64,000 nucleotides of DNA from Marinifilum flexuosum (GTDB taxonomy: Bacteria; Bacteroidota; Bacteroidia; Bacteroidales; Marinifilaceae), in assembly GCF_003610555.1 (NCBI RefSeq), contig NZ_RAPQ01000008.1:1604490-1668489 (forward strand). The letters run 5' to 3'. Positions 55,911 to 63,128 of the stretch are shown piece after piece. The notes beneath the pieces are model-generated. The model saw nothing but the letters and a program-made list of their open reading frames with translations. It searched no databases and was not told where the DNA came from. A program made the position numbers and the translations under genes. Positions within the stretch are counted from its first letter, which is position 1. Each line of letters opens with the position of its first letter.

Positions 55911-55981
55911 AGGGCAATTAAAATCTGTAATTGCCATATTGAAAGGGGGAAGTCCCAATTGCCCTAACTGGTAATTGGGAC
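55911..55981 (+). promoter_or_regulatory. Leader with mutually exclusive hairpins
   Basis: AGGGCAATT (55911-55919) can pair with AATTGCC (55929-55935) or with AATTGCCCT (55957-55965). GTCCCAATT (55952-55960) can pair with AATTGGGAC (55973-55981), which overlaps the second choice. So the RNA between the TlpA-like and SRPBCC genes has alternative folds, the form expected of an attenuator or an RNA switch. No T-run is present. Confidence 0.4.
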
Positions 55982-56001
55982 CTTAACTTAAACAAGAAGA
56001 T

Positions 56002-56520
56002 ATGAAAAGATATTTGATTTTATTAGTAGCTGTATTTACAGTAAGTATAGGTACAGCCTTCGCTCAGAGTGCAATGACAGCAGCTACAAAACTTCCACCA
56101 ACGCTTCAGCGAGAAGGAGTTGTTAATGCGAGCCCTGATGAAGTGTGGAAATTAATTTCAGTCTTGGATAAGGTAGATGAATACAATTCAGAGTTTGTAA
56201 AGTCTGTAGAGAAAGAGGGAGACGGTTACGAAGCATATCGCTTGGTAAAAATGACCGATGGAACAGAAAGAGGAGAAGAGGTAACGGTTTTTGCAAAAGC
56301 TGCTAAAAGGATTTGTTTTAGGTCAGAAGATTCTCAGTATCCGGTAGAATACTATGTAGTGAATTACTACATCGAACCATCAGGCAAATCGAAAACCAAG
56401 TTGAGATTGGAATGCTATTTCAAGGTGAATGAAGGAGCGCCTAAAACAAAGACATTCAAAGCAATTGGGAAAGAGCTTTCAACAACTCTAAAAGGGATTC
56501 AAAACTATTACAACAAGTAA
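56002..56520 (+). CDS. Secreted SRPBCC (START/polyketide cyclase-like) protein
   Basis: 172 residues with a cleavable signal (ending TAFAQS). The remainder fits the SRPBCC helix-grip fold: the start EGVVNASPDEVWKLISVLDKVDEY, the middle GDGYEAYRLVKMTDG and the final helix (KTFKAIGKELSTTLKGIQ). These proteins have a large hydrophobic pocket and bind lipids or small molecules. A periplasmic role is implied by the signal peptide. Ligand unknown. Confidence 0.75.
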   Translation: MKRYLILLVAVFTVSIGTAFAQSAMTAATKLPPTLQREGVVNASPDEVWKLISVLDKVDEYNSEFVKSVEKEGDGYEAYRLVKMTDGTERGEEVTVFAKAAKRICFRSEDSQYPVEYYVVNYYIEPSGKSKTKLRLECYFKVNEGAPKTKTFKAIGKELSTTLKGIQNYYNK

Positions 56521-56552
56521 TTGGTATTGATGTTTGTGTGATAATAAAGTAT

Positions 56553-56584
56553 AAAAAAACCGTCTCAATTGAGACGGTTTTTTT
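56553..56584. terminator. Terminator after the SRPBCC gene
   Basis: ACCGTCTC, loop AATT, GAGACGGT (56559-56578), flanked by A-run and T-run; nearly the same stem as at 39995-40020. Confidence 0.9.
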
Positions 56585-56601
56585 ATACAGTAATTCACAA
56601 A

Positions 56602-56661
56602 GGTTAATTAAGCTTAAAAAATGCAGCTTAGTTTCACCCTATTTGGTGTTATTATTGTCTT
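56602..56661 (+). promoter_or_regulatory. Shared three-part promoter block, copy 2
   Basis: GGTTAATTAAGC at 56602, TTCAC at 56633 (31 on), TGTCTTAA at 56656 (54 on). Start of transcription would be near 56667, 60 bases before the DsbD N-domain gene. Confidence 0.7.
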
Positions 56662-56726
56662 AAGAGCAGAAGGAATAAACATTAATATTTAAAGAGGGAA
56701 CTCTTTTATTAGAAAAAAATAAGGAT

Positions 56727-57200
56727 ATGAAAAGTAAAATTGCGGTACTATTGGTACTAATGTTAAGTGTGTCAGCTGGTTCATTTGCTCAAATTTTAAC
56801 ACCAGCGAAATGGACTGTTGAGTTGTCTAAAAAAGACATTAAAGTAGGTGATGTAATCGAAGTGGTTTTTAAAGCAAAAATTGACAAAAGCTGGCATGTT
56901 TATTCGAATGATTTTGATCCGGATTTAGGACCAATCTTAATCGAATTTGATTTTGAAAATCATGCAAGCTATGAGCGTATTGGGAAAGTAAAGCCAATTA
57001 ATGCTCATAAGAAATACGACAAAATTTGGGAAGGTGATGTAAGTTATTTCGAAAATACTGCCGAAATGCGTCAAAAGATTAAGGTAAAAAGTTTACCATT
57101 ACATGTTGAGGGAACTTTTGATTTTCAAACATGTTCAGACCAAACAGGACAATGTGTTATGGGGGATGATGAGTTCGATTTGAATTATCCTTCGAAGTAA
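56727..57200 (+). CDS. Free-standing DsbD N-terminal domain protein
   Basis: 157 residues: a signal peptide (ending SFAQI) and one domain equal to the periplasmic alpha domain of DsbD. The beta-sandwich segments KDIKVGDVIEVVFKAKID and WHVYSNDFDPDLGPILIEF are followed by FQTCSDQTGQCVMGDDEFDL with the redox Cys pair. It parallels the N-terminal 150 residues of the full DsbD at 60761 almost residue by residue (KPINAHKKYDKIWEGDVSYF against KPVNAHKKYDEVWDGEVSYF). It should shuttle electrons from the DsbD core to periplasmic partners. Confidence 0.85.
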   Translation: MKSKIAVLLVLMLSVSAGSFAQILTPAKWTVELSKKDIKVGDVIEVVFKAKIDKSWHVYSNDFDPDLGPILIEFDFENHASYERIGKVKPINAHKKYDKIWEGDVSYFENTAEMRQKIKVKSLPLHVEGTFDFQTCSDQTGQCVMGDDEFDLNYPSK

Positions 57201-57221
57201 ATCAAGTTTATATTGAAGTGA

Positions 57222-57250
57222 AAGACTGTCTTTTTAGACGGTCTTTTTTT
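57222..57250 (+). terminator. Terminator after the DsbD N-domain gene
   Basis: AAGACTGTCT (57222-57231), loop TTTT, AGACGGTCTT (57236-57245), then T-run. Confidence 0.85.
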
Positions 57251-57320
57251 GTATGTGCAAACTCATAGTATTTCTCACTACCAAAAACAGATGAAAAATT
57301 ACATGTAATTATTTCCCCTT

Positions 57321-57380
57321 GGTTAATTAAGGTTAAAATTAGACCTTCTCATTCATCCAAATTATAAAATGTGTTGTCCT
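57321..57380 (+). promoter_or_regulatory. Shared three-part promoter block, copy 3
   Basis: GGTTAATTAAGG at 57321, TTCAT at 57352 (31 on), TGTCCTTA at 57375 (54 on). It stands far (298 bases) from the ATG of the PhnD-like gene, implying a long leader. Confidence 0.7.
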
Positions 57381-57672
57381 TAATGTAGAACTATTAAAAA
57401 GCATACATTAAGGAGAATTGCATATCATGAAAACGTATTTTATTTAGAGGGATTATGAATAATGTAGAAAATCACATTTTAATTCATCCATTTTTATAGG
57501 AATAGTGTCATATAGGCAAACACTTAGAGTTATTGATTGCATTTCCTAGATAGAAAAGTGTTCCTTTTTTTATAAGTTTGGACGTTTTTGAATTAACAAT
57601 ATAGGGGTTTTGATCTGTTAAATGAAAACAGGTGATAGGGGAATCCGATGTAGTATATTAAAGCTTAATAAT
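57381..57672 (+). other. Long leader of the PhnD/ferredoxin/NapH operon
   Basis: About 290 bases between the promoter block and the PhnD-like start, without a credible gene. It includes AAGGAGAATTGC followed by an ATG at about 57427 that opens a six-codon frame (MKTYFI then stop), a possible leader peptide with a good ribosome-binding site. No strong hairpin or T-run is seen. Confidence 0.35.
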
Positions 57673-58611
57673 ATGAAATCACTAATTAAATTATCCGCAA
57701 TTGCATTGTTGATCAGTGTGTTTGCAGCGTGTAACGAGAAGCCTAAGAAGGAAGAGAAGAAAGATGAAGGGTTTGAGGAAACAGCATTTATGCCTTGTTG
57801 TGGCGAGCCATCATCTAATGAGAAGGTATTAACCATTAATCTTGCATTAAACGATACGTATTGCAAGAAAACTGCATGTGCTTGTATTCACGATATTGCA
57901 GCAAGAGAGTATGAGGAATTGCAAAAGCAATTGATGGAACAATTTAATATTGATTTGCAGATTACCTATTATATGGAGCCATACATGATGGAAGATCAAT
58001 TAAAGGCAAAAATTCATGATGGAGTGATTACAAAGCCATGGAATGCTTTCATGTTGATGAAAGAGAATCACCTTCGTTATGAAAGAATTGCTGATATTCT
58101 TGACGTGTACGATAACCAATGGTTAACTGGTGTTTATTTGGTAAGAAAAGATTCAGACATTAAAACCATGGCCGATATCAATGGAAGAACATTGGTTGCA
58201 GGTCAGGAAGATGCATATGAAAAATACCATGCTCCCTTACATCAATTGGAAAACATGAATATTAAACCTGGAAAAATCTACTATAAAGCGAGCTGTTTGG
58301 AAAGCATCAACGAGCTAATGGATAAAAAAGCAGAAGTTGCTATTGTATCTGACTATGTGATGTCGGCAAGTTGTGCAGTAGATGTTGCCAGCGAAGACGA
58401 TTTTAGAGTGATTGGAGAAACTGAAAAAATGCCATTGTGTTCTGTAGTATTGGATCGTAAGAAAATTTCGAAAGAAGATGCAATGCGTTTCCAAAAAGCA
58501 TTATTGGCTTTATCAAAAGATAAATCTCCGGAAGGAATGTTAAGCGCAGGATTTGTAAAACCTGCATCATGGATCCCAAATCCATACAAAAAACCGATAG
58601 CACAAAACTAA
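57673..58611 (+). CDS. Cys-rich PhnD-like substrate-binding lipoprotein
   Basis: About 312 residues from the ATG at 57673, which starts a lipoprotein signal (VFAACNEK). The core is a PhnD/phosphonate-type periplasmic binding fold (FNIDLQITYYMEPYMMEDQL, LVRKDSDIKTMADINGRTLV, ESINELMDKKAEVAIVSDYV). No ABC permease or ATPase is nearby; Fe-S redox genes follow instead. Eight cysteines beyond the lipobox are unusual: PCCGEP, TYCKKTACACIHD, ASCLES, SASCAVD and PLCSVV. They may hold metal or a cluster or undergo thiol exchange. A sensor or carrier in the redox system is more likely than a transport protein. Confidence 0.7.
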   Translation: MKSLIKLSAIALLISVFAACNEKPKKEEKKDEGFEETAFMPCCGEPSSNEKVLTINLALNDTYCKKTACACIHDIAAREYEELQKQLMEQFNIDLQITYYMEPYMMEDQLKAKIHDGVITKPWNAFMLMKENHLRYERIADILDVYDNQWLTGVYLVRKDSDIKTMADINGRTLVAGQEDAYEKYHAPLHQLENMNIKPGKIYYKASCLESINELMDKKAEVAIVSDYVMSASCAVDVASEDDFRVIGETEKMPLCSVVLDRKKISKEDAMRFQKALLALSKDKSPEGMLSAGFVKPASWIPNPYKKPIAQN

Positions 58612-58619
58612 CTATTAAT

Positions 58620-59255
58620 ATGACTGAAAAGAAGAATTGGGACAGACGTAGCTTTTTGCGTAAAGCTGGTCAGGCCACTTGTGCCCTTGCACTTGGAGGG
58701 ATTGCTTACAGAATTGTAGGTCAGCATTTAAATGAAGAAACTGCAGGTCCACGTTCAAGATATGTTTGGCAGATAGATCCAGACAAATGTACCAATTGTG
58801 GTAAATGTGAAACAGGATGTGTGCGCACACCTTCGGCGGTAAAGGCAGTTAACGATCAGAAAAAATGTTCTTGTTGTGTAGTTTGCTATGGCCACATTAA
58901 AAACAAGCAAATCGAATCTGAGAAGATCATGAGCGATGGAGAAAGAGTTTGTCCGTATGATGCAGTAACCCGTAAGAATTTCTCAGGTGGAAAAGATGGA
59001 TATTTTATTTACGATATCGACCATGACAAATGTACAGGATGTGGTAAATGTGCTGAAGCATGTACCGATAAAGGAACAAAGTCAATGTTTTTGATTATTC
59101 GTCCTGATTTGTGTTTGAATTGCAATTCATGCGATATCGCAAGAATTTGCCCTGAGGATGCAATTGATCGTTTGTACATCGGGCCAGAAGATGATTTTAA
59201 AGGAATTTACGAGTTGGAGTACGGTCAAAATGATATGAATGAATATGGAGCTTAA
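58620..59255 (+). CDS. Tat-exported multi-cluster ferredoxin (NrfC/DmsB-like)
   Basis: About 211 residues from the ATG at 58620, 8 bases after the previous stop. A twin-arginine signal (RRSFLRKAGQATCALALGG) leads to four cysteine groups: CTNCGKCETGC, CSCCVVC with a later VCPYDAV, CTGCGKCAEAC and CLNCNSCDIARICP. This predicts up to four 4Fe-4S clusters, folded in the cytoplasm and exported. It should pass electrons between the membrane protein encoded next and periplasmic partners. Confidence 0.88.
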   Translation: MTEKKNWDRRSFLRKAGQATCALALGGIAYRIVGQHLNEETAGPRSRYVWQIDPDKCTNCGKCETGCVRTPSAVKAVNDQKKCSCCVVCYGHIKNKQIESEKIMSDGERVCPYDAVTRKNFSGGKDGYFIYDIDHDKCTGCGKCAEACTDKGTKSMFLIIRPDLCLNCNSCDIARICPEDAIDRLYIGPEDDFKGIYELEYGQNDMNEYGA

Positions 59256-60288
59256 AGGATTAAAATTAAATATGAGAGTAATTATCGTTATTGCATTTGC
59301 TCTGGTTTCTTTGGTGTCTTCTGTAAATACAAGTATGGCTTTACCTACTCCTCAGGAGCAAGATTGTCATAGTGTTGATGATTTGAGTAGAGGTAACATA
59401 CGTGAGTTTAAGGACAATTACATTCCAAAAGAATTCTTTCCAACACCGGAATACATGGTGTTTGTAGATTTGGGTGTATTATTACTATTGCTTTTAATTG
59501 GTGTTTTCTTTGTTTGGAGAAAGAAATCACAAAAAGCAATGACTGTAATGGCCATAATCACATTTGCTTACCTGGGATTTATACGTGGAGGATGTGTTTG
59601 TCCGGTTGGAGCCATATCAAATACTACAATGGGTTTGATTACTCCGGCAGAAGTTGGCCTGGCTAGTCTGATCATTTTTATGCTTCCATTAATTATAGCA
59701 TTAATTATCGGACGTGTATTTTGTACATCAGGATGTCCATTGGGAGCAGTTCAGCACATTGTGCAAAAGTCTAAGAAGACAATTAAGCTACCTAAAAAGT
59801 TGAATAATGCACTAAAAGTAGTACCAGTGCTCATGTTAATTGCAACGGTTTATTTTGCAATTCAGAGTGCATGCTTTTTTGTTTGCGAGGTGGAGCCGTA
59901 TAAGGTATTGTTCTTTACGGGACAAACCTGGTTCGAACAAGGATTGGCATTTATTTTAGGACATCCCATGGAACCTAAATTTTTGATTGCATTTGGTATT
60001 GGAACCTGGTTGTACCTGATCGCAATTCTTGTCTTGGGATATTGGGTGCCACGTCCATTTTGTCGTTTCTTATGTCCTTATGGTGTATTGTTGGGGGTGG
60101 TTTCATTCTTTTCATTCAAGCCAAGAAAAATAAAAGATGATAATTGTGTGTATTGTGGCATGTGCGAAAAGGTATGTCCAACGCAAGCGATAGCTATCGA
60201 TAGAAAAAACAAATATGCTTACGTTTCGAATTACGATTGTGTACAGTGTAATAAATGTAATAATGTTTGTAAGAAAGATGCTTTTTAA
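59239..60288 (+). CDS. NapH/NosR-like membrane Fe-S protein
   Basis: 349 residues with six or so membrane helices. Two CxxxCP-type motifs of the NapH/NosR family are present (FCTSGCPLGAVQHI and FCRFLCPYGVLLG), plus GGCVCPVGAI in the first half. The C-terminus has two 4Fe-4S sites (CVYCGMCEKVCP and CVQCNKCNNVC). The gene overlaps the ferredoxin gene by 17 bases; ATGs at 59245 and 59272 are alternative starts, the last giving a tighter signal sequence. It should take electrons from the quinone pool or a cytoplasmic donor and hand them to the Tat ferredoxin. Confidence 0.85.
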   Translation: MNMELKGLKLNMRVIIVIAFALVSLVSSVNTSMALPTPQEQDCHSVDDLSRGNIREFKDNYIPKEFFPTPEYMVFVDLGVLLLLLLIGVFFVWRKKSQKAMTVMAIITFAYLGFIRGGCVCPVGAISNTTMGLITPAEVGLASLIIFMLPLIIALIIGRVFCTSGCPLGAVQHIVQKSKKTIKLPKKLNNALKVVPVLMLIATVYFAIQSACFFVCEVEPYKVLFFTGQTWFEQGLAFILGHPMEPKFLIAFGIGTWLYLIAILVLGYWVPRPFCRFLCPYGVLLGVVSFFSFKPRKIKDDNCVYCGMCEKVCPTQAIAIDRKNKYAYVSNYDCVQCNKCNNVCKKDAF

Positions 60289-60314
60289 ACGAAAGTATCA
60301 TGATCAAATATATG

Positions 60315-60339
60315 AACCATCCTTAGGGATGGTTTTTTT
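60315..60339 (+). terminator. Terminator of the PhnD/ferredoxin/NapH operon
   Basis: AACCATCC (60315-60322), loop TTAG, GGATGGTT (60327-60334), then seven T. The next 260 bases are non-coding and AT-rich up to the promoter block at 60601. Confidence 0.88.
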
Positions 60340-60600
60340 GTATCTGGCAATAAAATTACATCAGTTTGAAACCCCAAATGGGCTAACTATTTACAATTTT
60401 CAAGTAATAATGGCATGAAAACTACAATCAGTAAAAAAAAATGAAAAAAAATGATTTTTTTTTTCATAGTCAATTTTTATCTAATCTGGATTGTAATTGA
60501 AATTACTAGCTCTAGATAATCAGTGAGTTTACAGATTTTAAAATAAACAATATAAATAATTGATTGTTTTCTAGATGCCTGTTAATGTGCTAATTATTAA

Positions 60601-60660
60601 CGTTAATTAACGATATTTTTTACTTATTTCGTTCACCCATTTAGAGATTTTGGTTGTCTC
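60601..60660 (+). promoter_or_regulatory. Shared three-part promoter block, copy 4
   Basis: CGTTAATTAACG at 60601, TTCAC at 60632 (31 on), TGTCTCTAA at 60655 (54 on). It lies about 100 bases before dsbD. Confidence 0.7.
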
Positions 60661-60760
60661 TAAAGCAAAGGTTAAACCAAAAAATAATCAACTAATCAAC
60701 CCAACAGGTTGGAATCTTATAAAAATAAGCTTGCAATCAGTTAAGACTAAAAAGAAACAG

Positions 60761-62752
60761 ATGAAAGGTAAAATTACAATTCTAGCCATTTTAATGATGG
60801 TTTTTAGTGGACTTTCTTTCGGGCAGATGATAGAGCCTACCAAGTGGAAAGTGGAGTTTTCTAAGAAAGATGTAAAAGTAGGAGACGAATTAGATGTTGT
60901 TTTTAAGGCAACGATTGACAAAACCTGGCACGTTTACTCGAACGATTTCGATGCGGATTTAGGTCCGATCTTGATCACTTTCGAATTTGCAGCAAATTCA
61001 AGTTATGAAAGAGTAGGAGAAGTAAAGCCGGTTAATGCTCACAAGAAGTATGATGAAGTTTGGGATGGTGAAGTAAGTTACTTCGAGAATGAAGGAGAGC
61101 TACGCCAAACCATTAAGGTAAAAGAATTGCCTCTTCATGTTGCCGGTACTTTCGAATACCAGACTTGTTCTGATGAAACCGGACAATGTGTTATGGGTGA
61201 TGACGAGTTTGATTTGAAAATTGGTGAAGCAAAAGAGAAAGCTACTGTAGCAGTTGCTTCTTCTGATAGCAATGATAAGGAAAGCAAAAAAGGCTTATGG
61301 GCAATTTTTATTGCAGCATTTGTAGGTGGATTACTTGCGATTGTTACTCCTTGTGTATTCCCAATGATTCCAATGACAGTAAGTTATTTCATGCACTCAG
61401 GTGGTGGCAATAAAGCAAAAGGTAGAATGAATGCTTTTTTCTATGGTTTCTCTATTATTGCAATTTATACTGTAATTGGAACAATTTTGGCAGTAGTAAT
61501 GGGGCCTGATTTTGCAAATTTCCTAAGTACTCACTGGGTTCCAAATATTTTGTTCTTCTTGATATTTGTGATTTTTGCCTTTTCATTCTTTGGAATGTTT
61601 GAAATTACTATGCCAAGCTGGATGGTGAACAAATCAGTGGCAAATGAGGATAAAGGTGGTTTCATGGGATCTTTCTTCATGGCATTTACTTTGGTTCTTG
61701 TATCGTTCTCATGTACTGGTCCAATTGTAGGCTCAATTTTGGTAGCATCAGCAGGTGGTGAAGTATTGATGCCAATCATAGGTATGTTAGGATTCTCATT
61801 AGCATTTGCATTACCATTTACATTGTTTGCAATTTTCCCAGGATGGTTGAATAATCTTCCAAAATCAGGTGGATGGTTGAACTCTGTAAAGGTTGTATTG
61901 GGTTTCTTGGAATTGGCACTAGGTTTAAAATTCTTGAGTGTTGCCGATCAAACTTATCACTGGGGAATTTTGGACAGAGAAGTTTATATCGCAATCTGGA
62001 TTGTAATCTTTACATTATTAGGATTCTATTTGTTAGGAAAACTAATGTTTGCTCACGATAGCCCATTGAAGAGTATTAGTGTACCACGTTTGATGTTGGC
62101 AATTGCTTCATTCTCATTCGTTGTGTATATGATTCCGGGTATGTTTGGAGCTCCATTGAAAATGTTATCAGGTTTTACGCCTCCTCAAGCTACTCATGAC
62201 TTTAATCTAAGTCAAATTGTACGTGATAATGCAGGTGGTGGATCAGTTCATAAAGCAAGCCATAAGGCAAAATACGCTGACTTTTTACATTTACCTCATG
62301 GATTGGAAGGTTATTTCGATTATGATGAAGCTTTAGAAGCATCGAAACGTGAAGGAAAACCAATTTTTGTAGATTTTACTGGACATGGTTGTGTAAACTG
62401 TCGCGAAATGGAAGCAAATGTATGGTCCGATCCGGCAGTATTAAAAAGATTACAGGAAGACTTTATTATAGTTGCTCTGTATGTAGATGATAAGAAAAAA
62501 TTACCAGAAGAAGAATGGTATGTATCTGAATACGATGGTAAGAAAAAGAAAACCATTGGGAAGCAAAATGCAGACCTTCAGATTCGTAAGTACAATGTAA
62601 ATGCTCAGCCATATTACGTACTTCTTGATGGAGAAGGTAATGATTTAACTACACCAACAGCTTACGATTTAGATGTAAATAAATTTGTGAAATTCCTTGA
62701 TGAAGGAAAAGCAAACTTTAAAAAAAAAGTAACAGCTCAGAACAATAAGTAG
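60761..62752 (+). CDS. dsbD: Thiol:disulfide interchange protein DsbD
   Basis: About 663 residues from the ATG at 60761, which begins a signal peptide; upstream codons up to a TTG at 60650 are open but not signal-like. Periplasmic alpha domain (about 25-145, with TCSDETGQCVMGDDEFDL), membrane domain of eight helices (about 185-480) with the redox cysteines in VTPCVFPMIP and FSCTGPIVGS, and C-terminal thioredoxin domain with GHGCVNCREME. It carries electrons from cytoplasmic thioredoxin to periplasmic thiol proteins such as the thioredoxin-fold genes at 52-56 kb. Confidence 0.93.
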   Translation: MKGKITILAILMMVFSGLSFGQMIEPTKWKVEFSKKDVKVGDELDVVFKATIDKTWHVYSNDFDADLGPILITFEFAANSSYERVGEVKPVNAHKKYDEVWDGEVSYFENEGELRQTIKVKELPLHVAGTFEYQTCSDETGQCVMGDDEFDLKIGEAKEKATVAVASSDSNDKESKKGLWAIFIAAFVGGLLAIVTPCVFPMIPMTVSYFMHSGGGNKAKGRMNAFFYGFSIIAIYTVIGTILAVVMGPDFANFLSTHWVPNILFFLIFVIFAFSFFGMFEITMPSWMVNKSVANEDKGGFMGSFFMAFTLVLVSFSCTGPIVGSILVASAGGEVLMPIIGMLGFSLAFALPFTLFAIFPGWLNNLPKSGGWLNSVKVVLGFLELALGLKFLSVADQTYHWGILDREVYIAIWIVIFTLLGFYLLGKLMFAHDSPLKSISVPRLMLAIASFSFVVYMIPGMFGAPLKMLSGFTPPQATHDFNLSQIVRDNAGGGSVHKASHKAKYADFLHLPHGLEGYFDYDEALEASKREGKPIFVDFTGHGCVNCREMEANVWSDPAVLKRLQEDFIIVALYVDDKKKLPEEEWYVSEYDGKKKKTIGKQNADLQIRKYNVNAQPYYVLLDGEGNDLTTPTAYDLDVNKFVKFLDEGKANFKKKVTAQNNK

Positions 62753-63128
62753 AGCTATTATATAAAGGTAGTTTAGATTAGTTAGTGAAGTTTTCATTTT
62801 GTGAATGAAAACATGGTTAGTAAGGATAGATATTGATAGCAGGAGGAAATCTCCTTCTGTTATCAGATCTATAAAAACTAAGGCTACCAAAATCAAAAAT
62901 TACAACAACAAATACTAGTTAGTGGTTACGAGCAGGGCAGTAAAGAACTTTACCCCAATATCTGATCTATAAACTCCCTGCTCACACCCTTTTATCATTA
63001 GAAAACCAATTACCAAAAAAAACAGTTTTTAATTGAGAACATACATGTTTTGTAAACTCATTTAAGAATGTTGTCTCGGACGGGCAGAACTCTCGAAATG
63101 ATTTTGAGAAAAACTAAAAAACAACAAA
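62753..63128. other. Intergenic region between dsbD and the M16 peptidase gene
   Basis: 376 bases without a gene. GTTTTCATT pairs with AATGAAAAC near 62790-62812, and GATAGCAGGAG (62835-62845) with CTCCTTCTGTTATC (62851-62864), but no T-run follows either. The promoter of the peptidase gene should lie in the right half. Confidence 0.4.

Noticed and set aside
57673-58611. Phosphonate ABC transporter binding protein
   Set aside because: No permease or ATPase gene is near, the gene is in an operon with Fe-S redox proteins, and the many cysteines do not fit a plain transport role.
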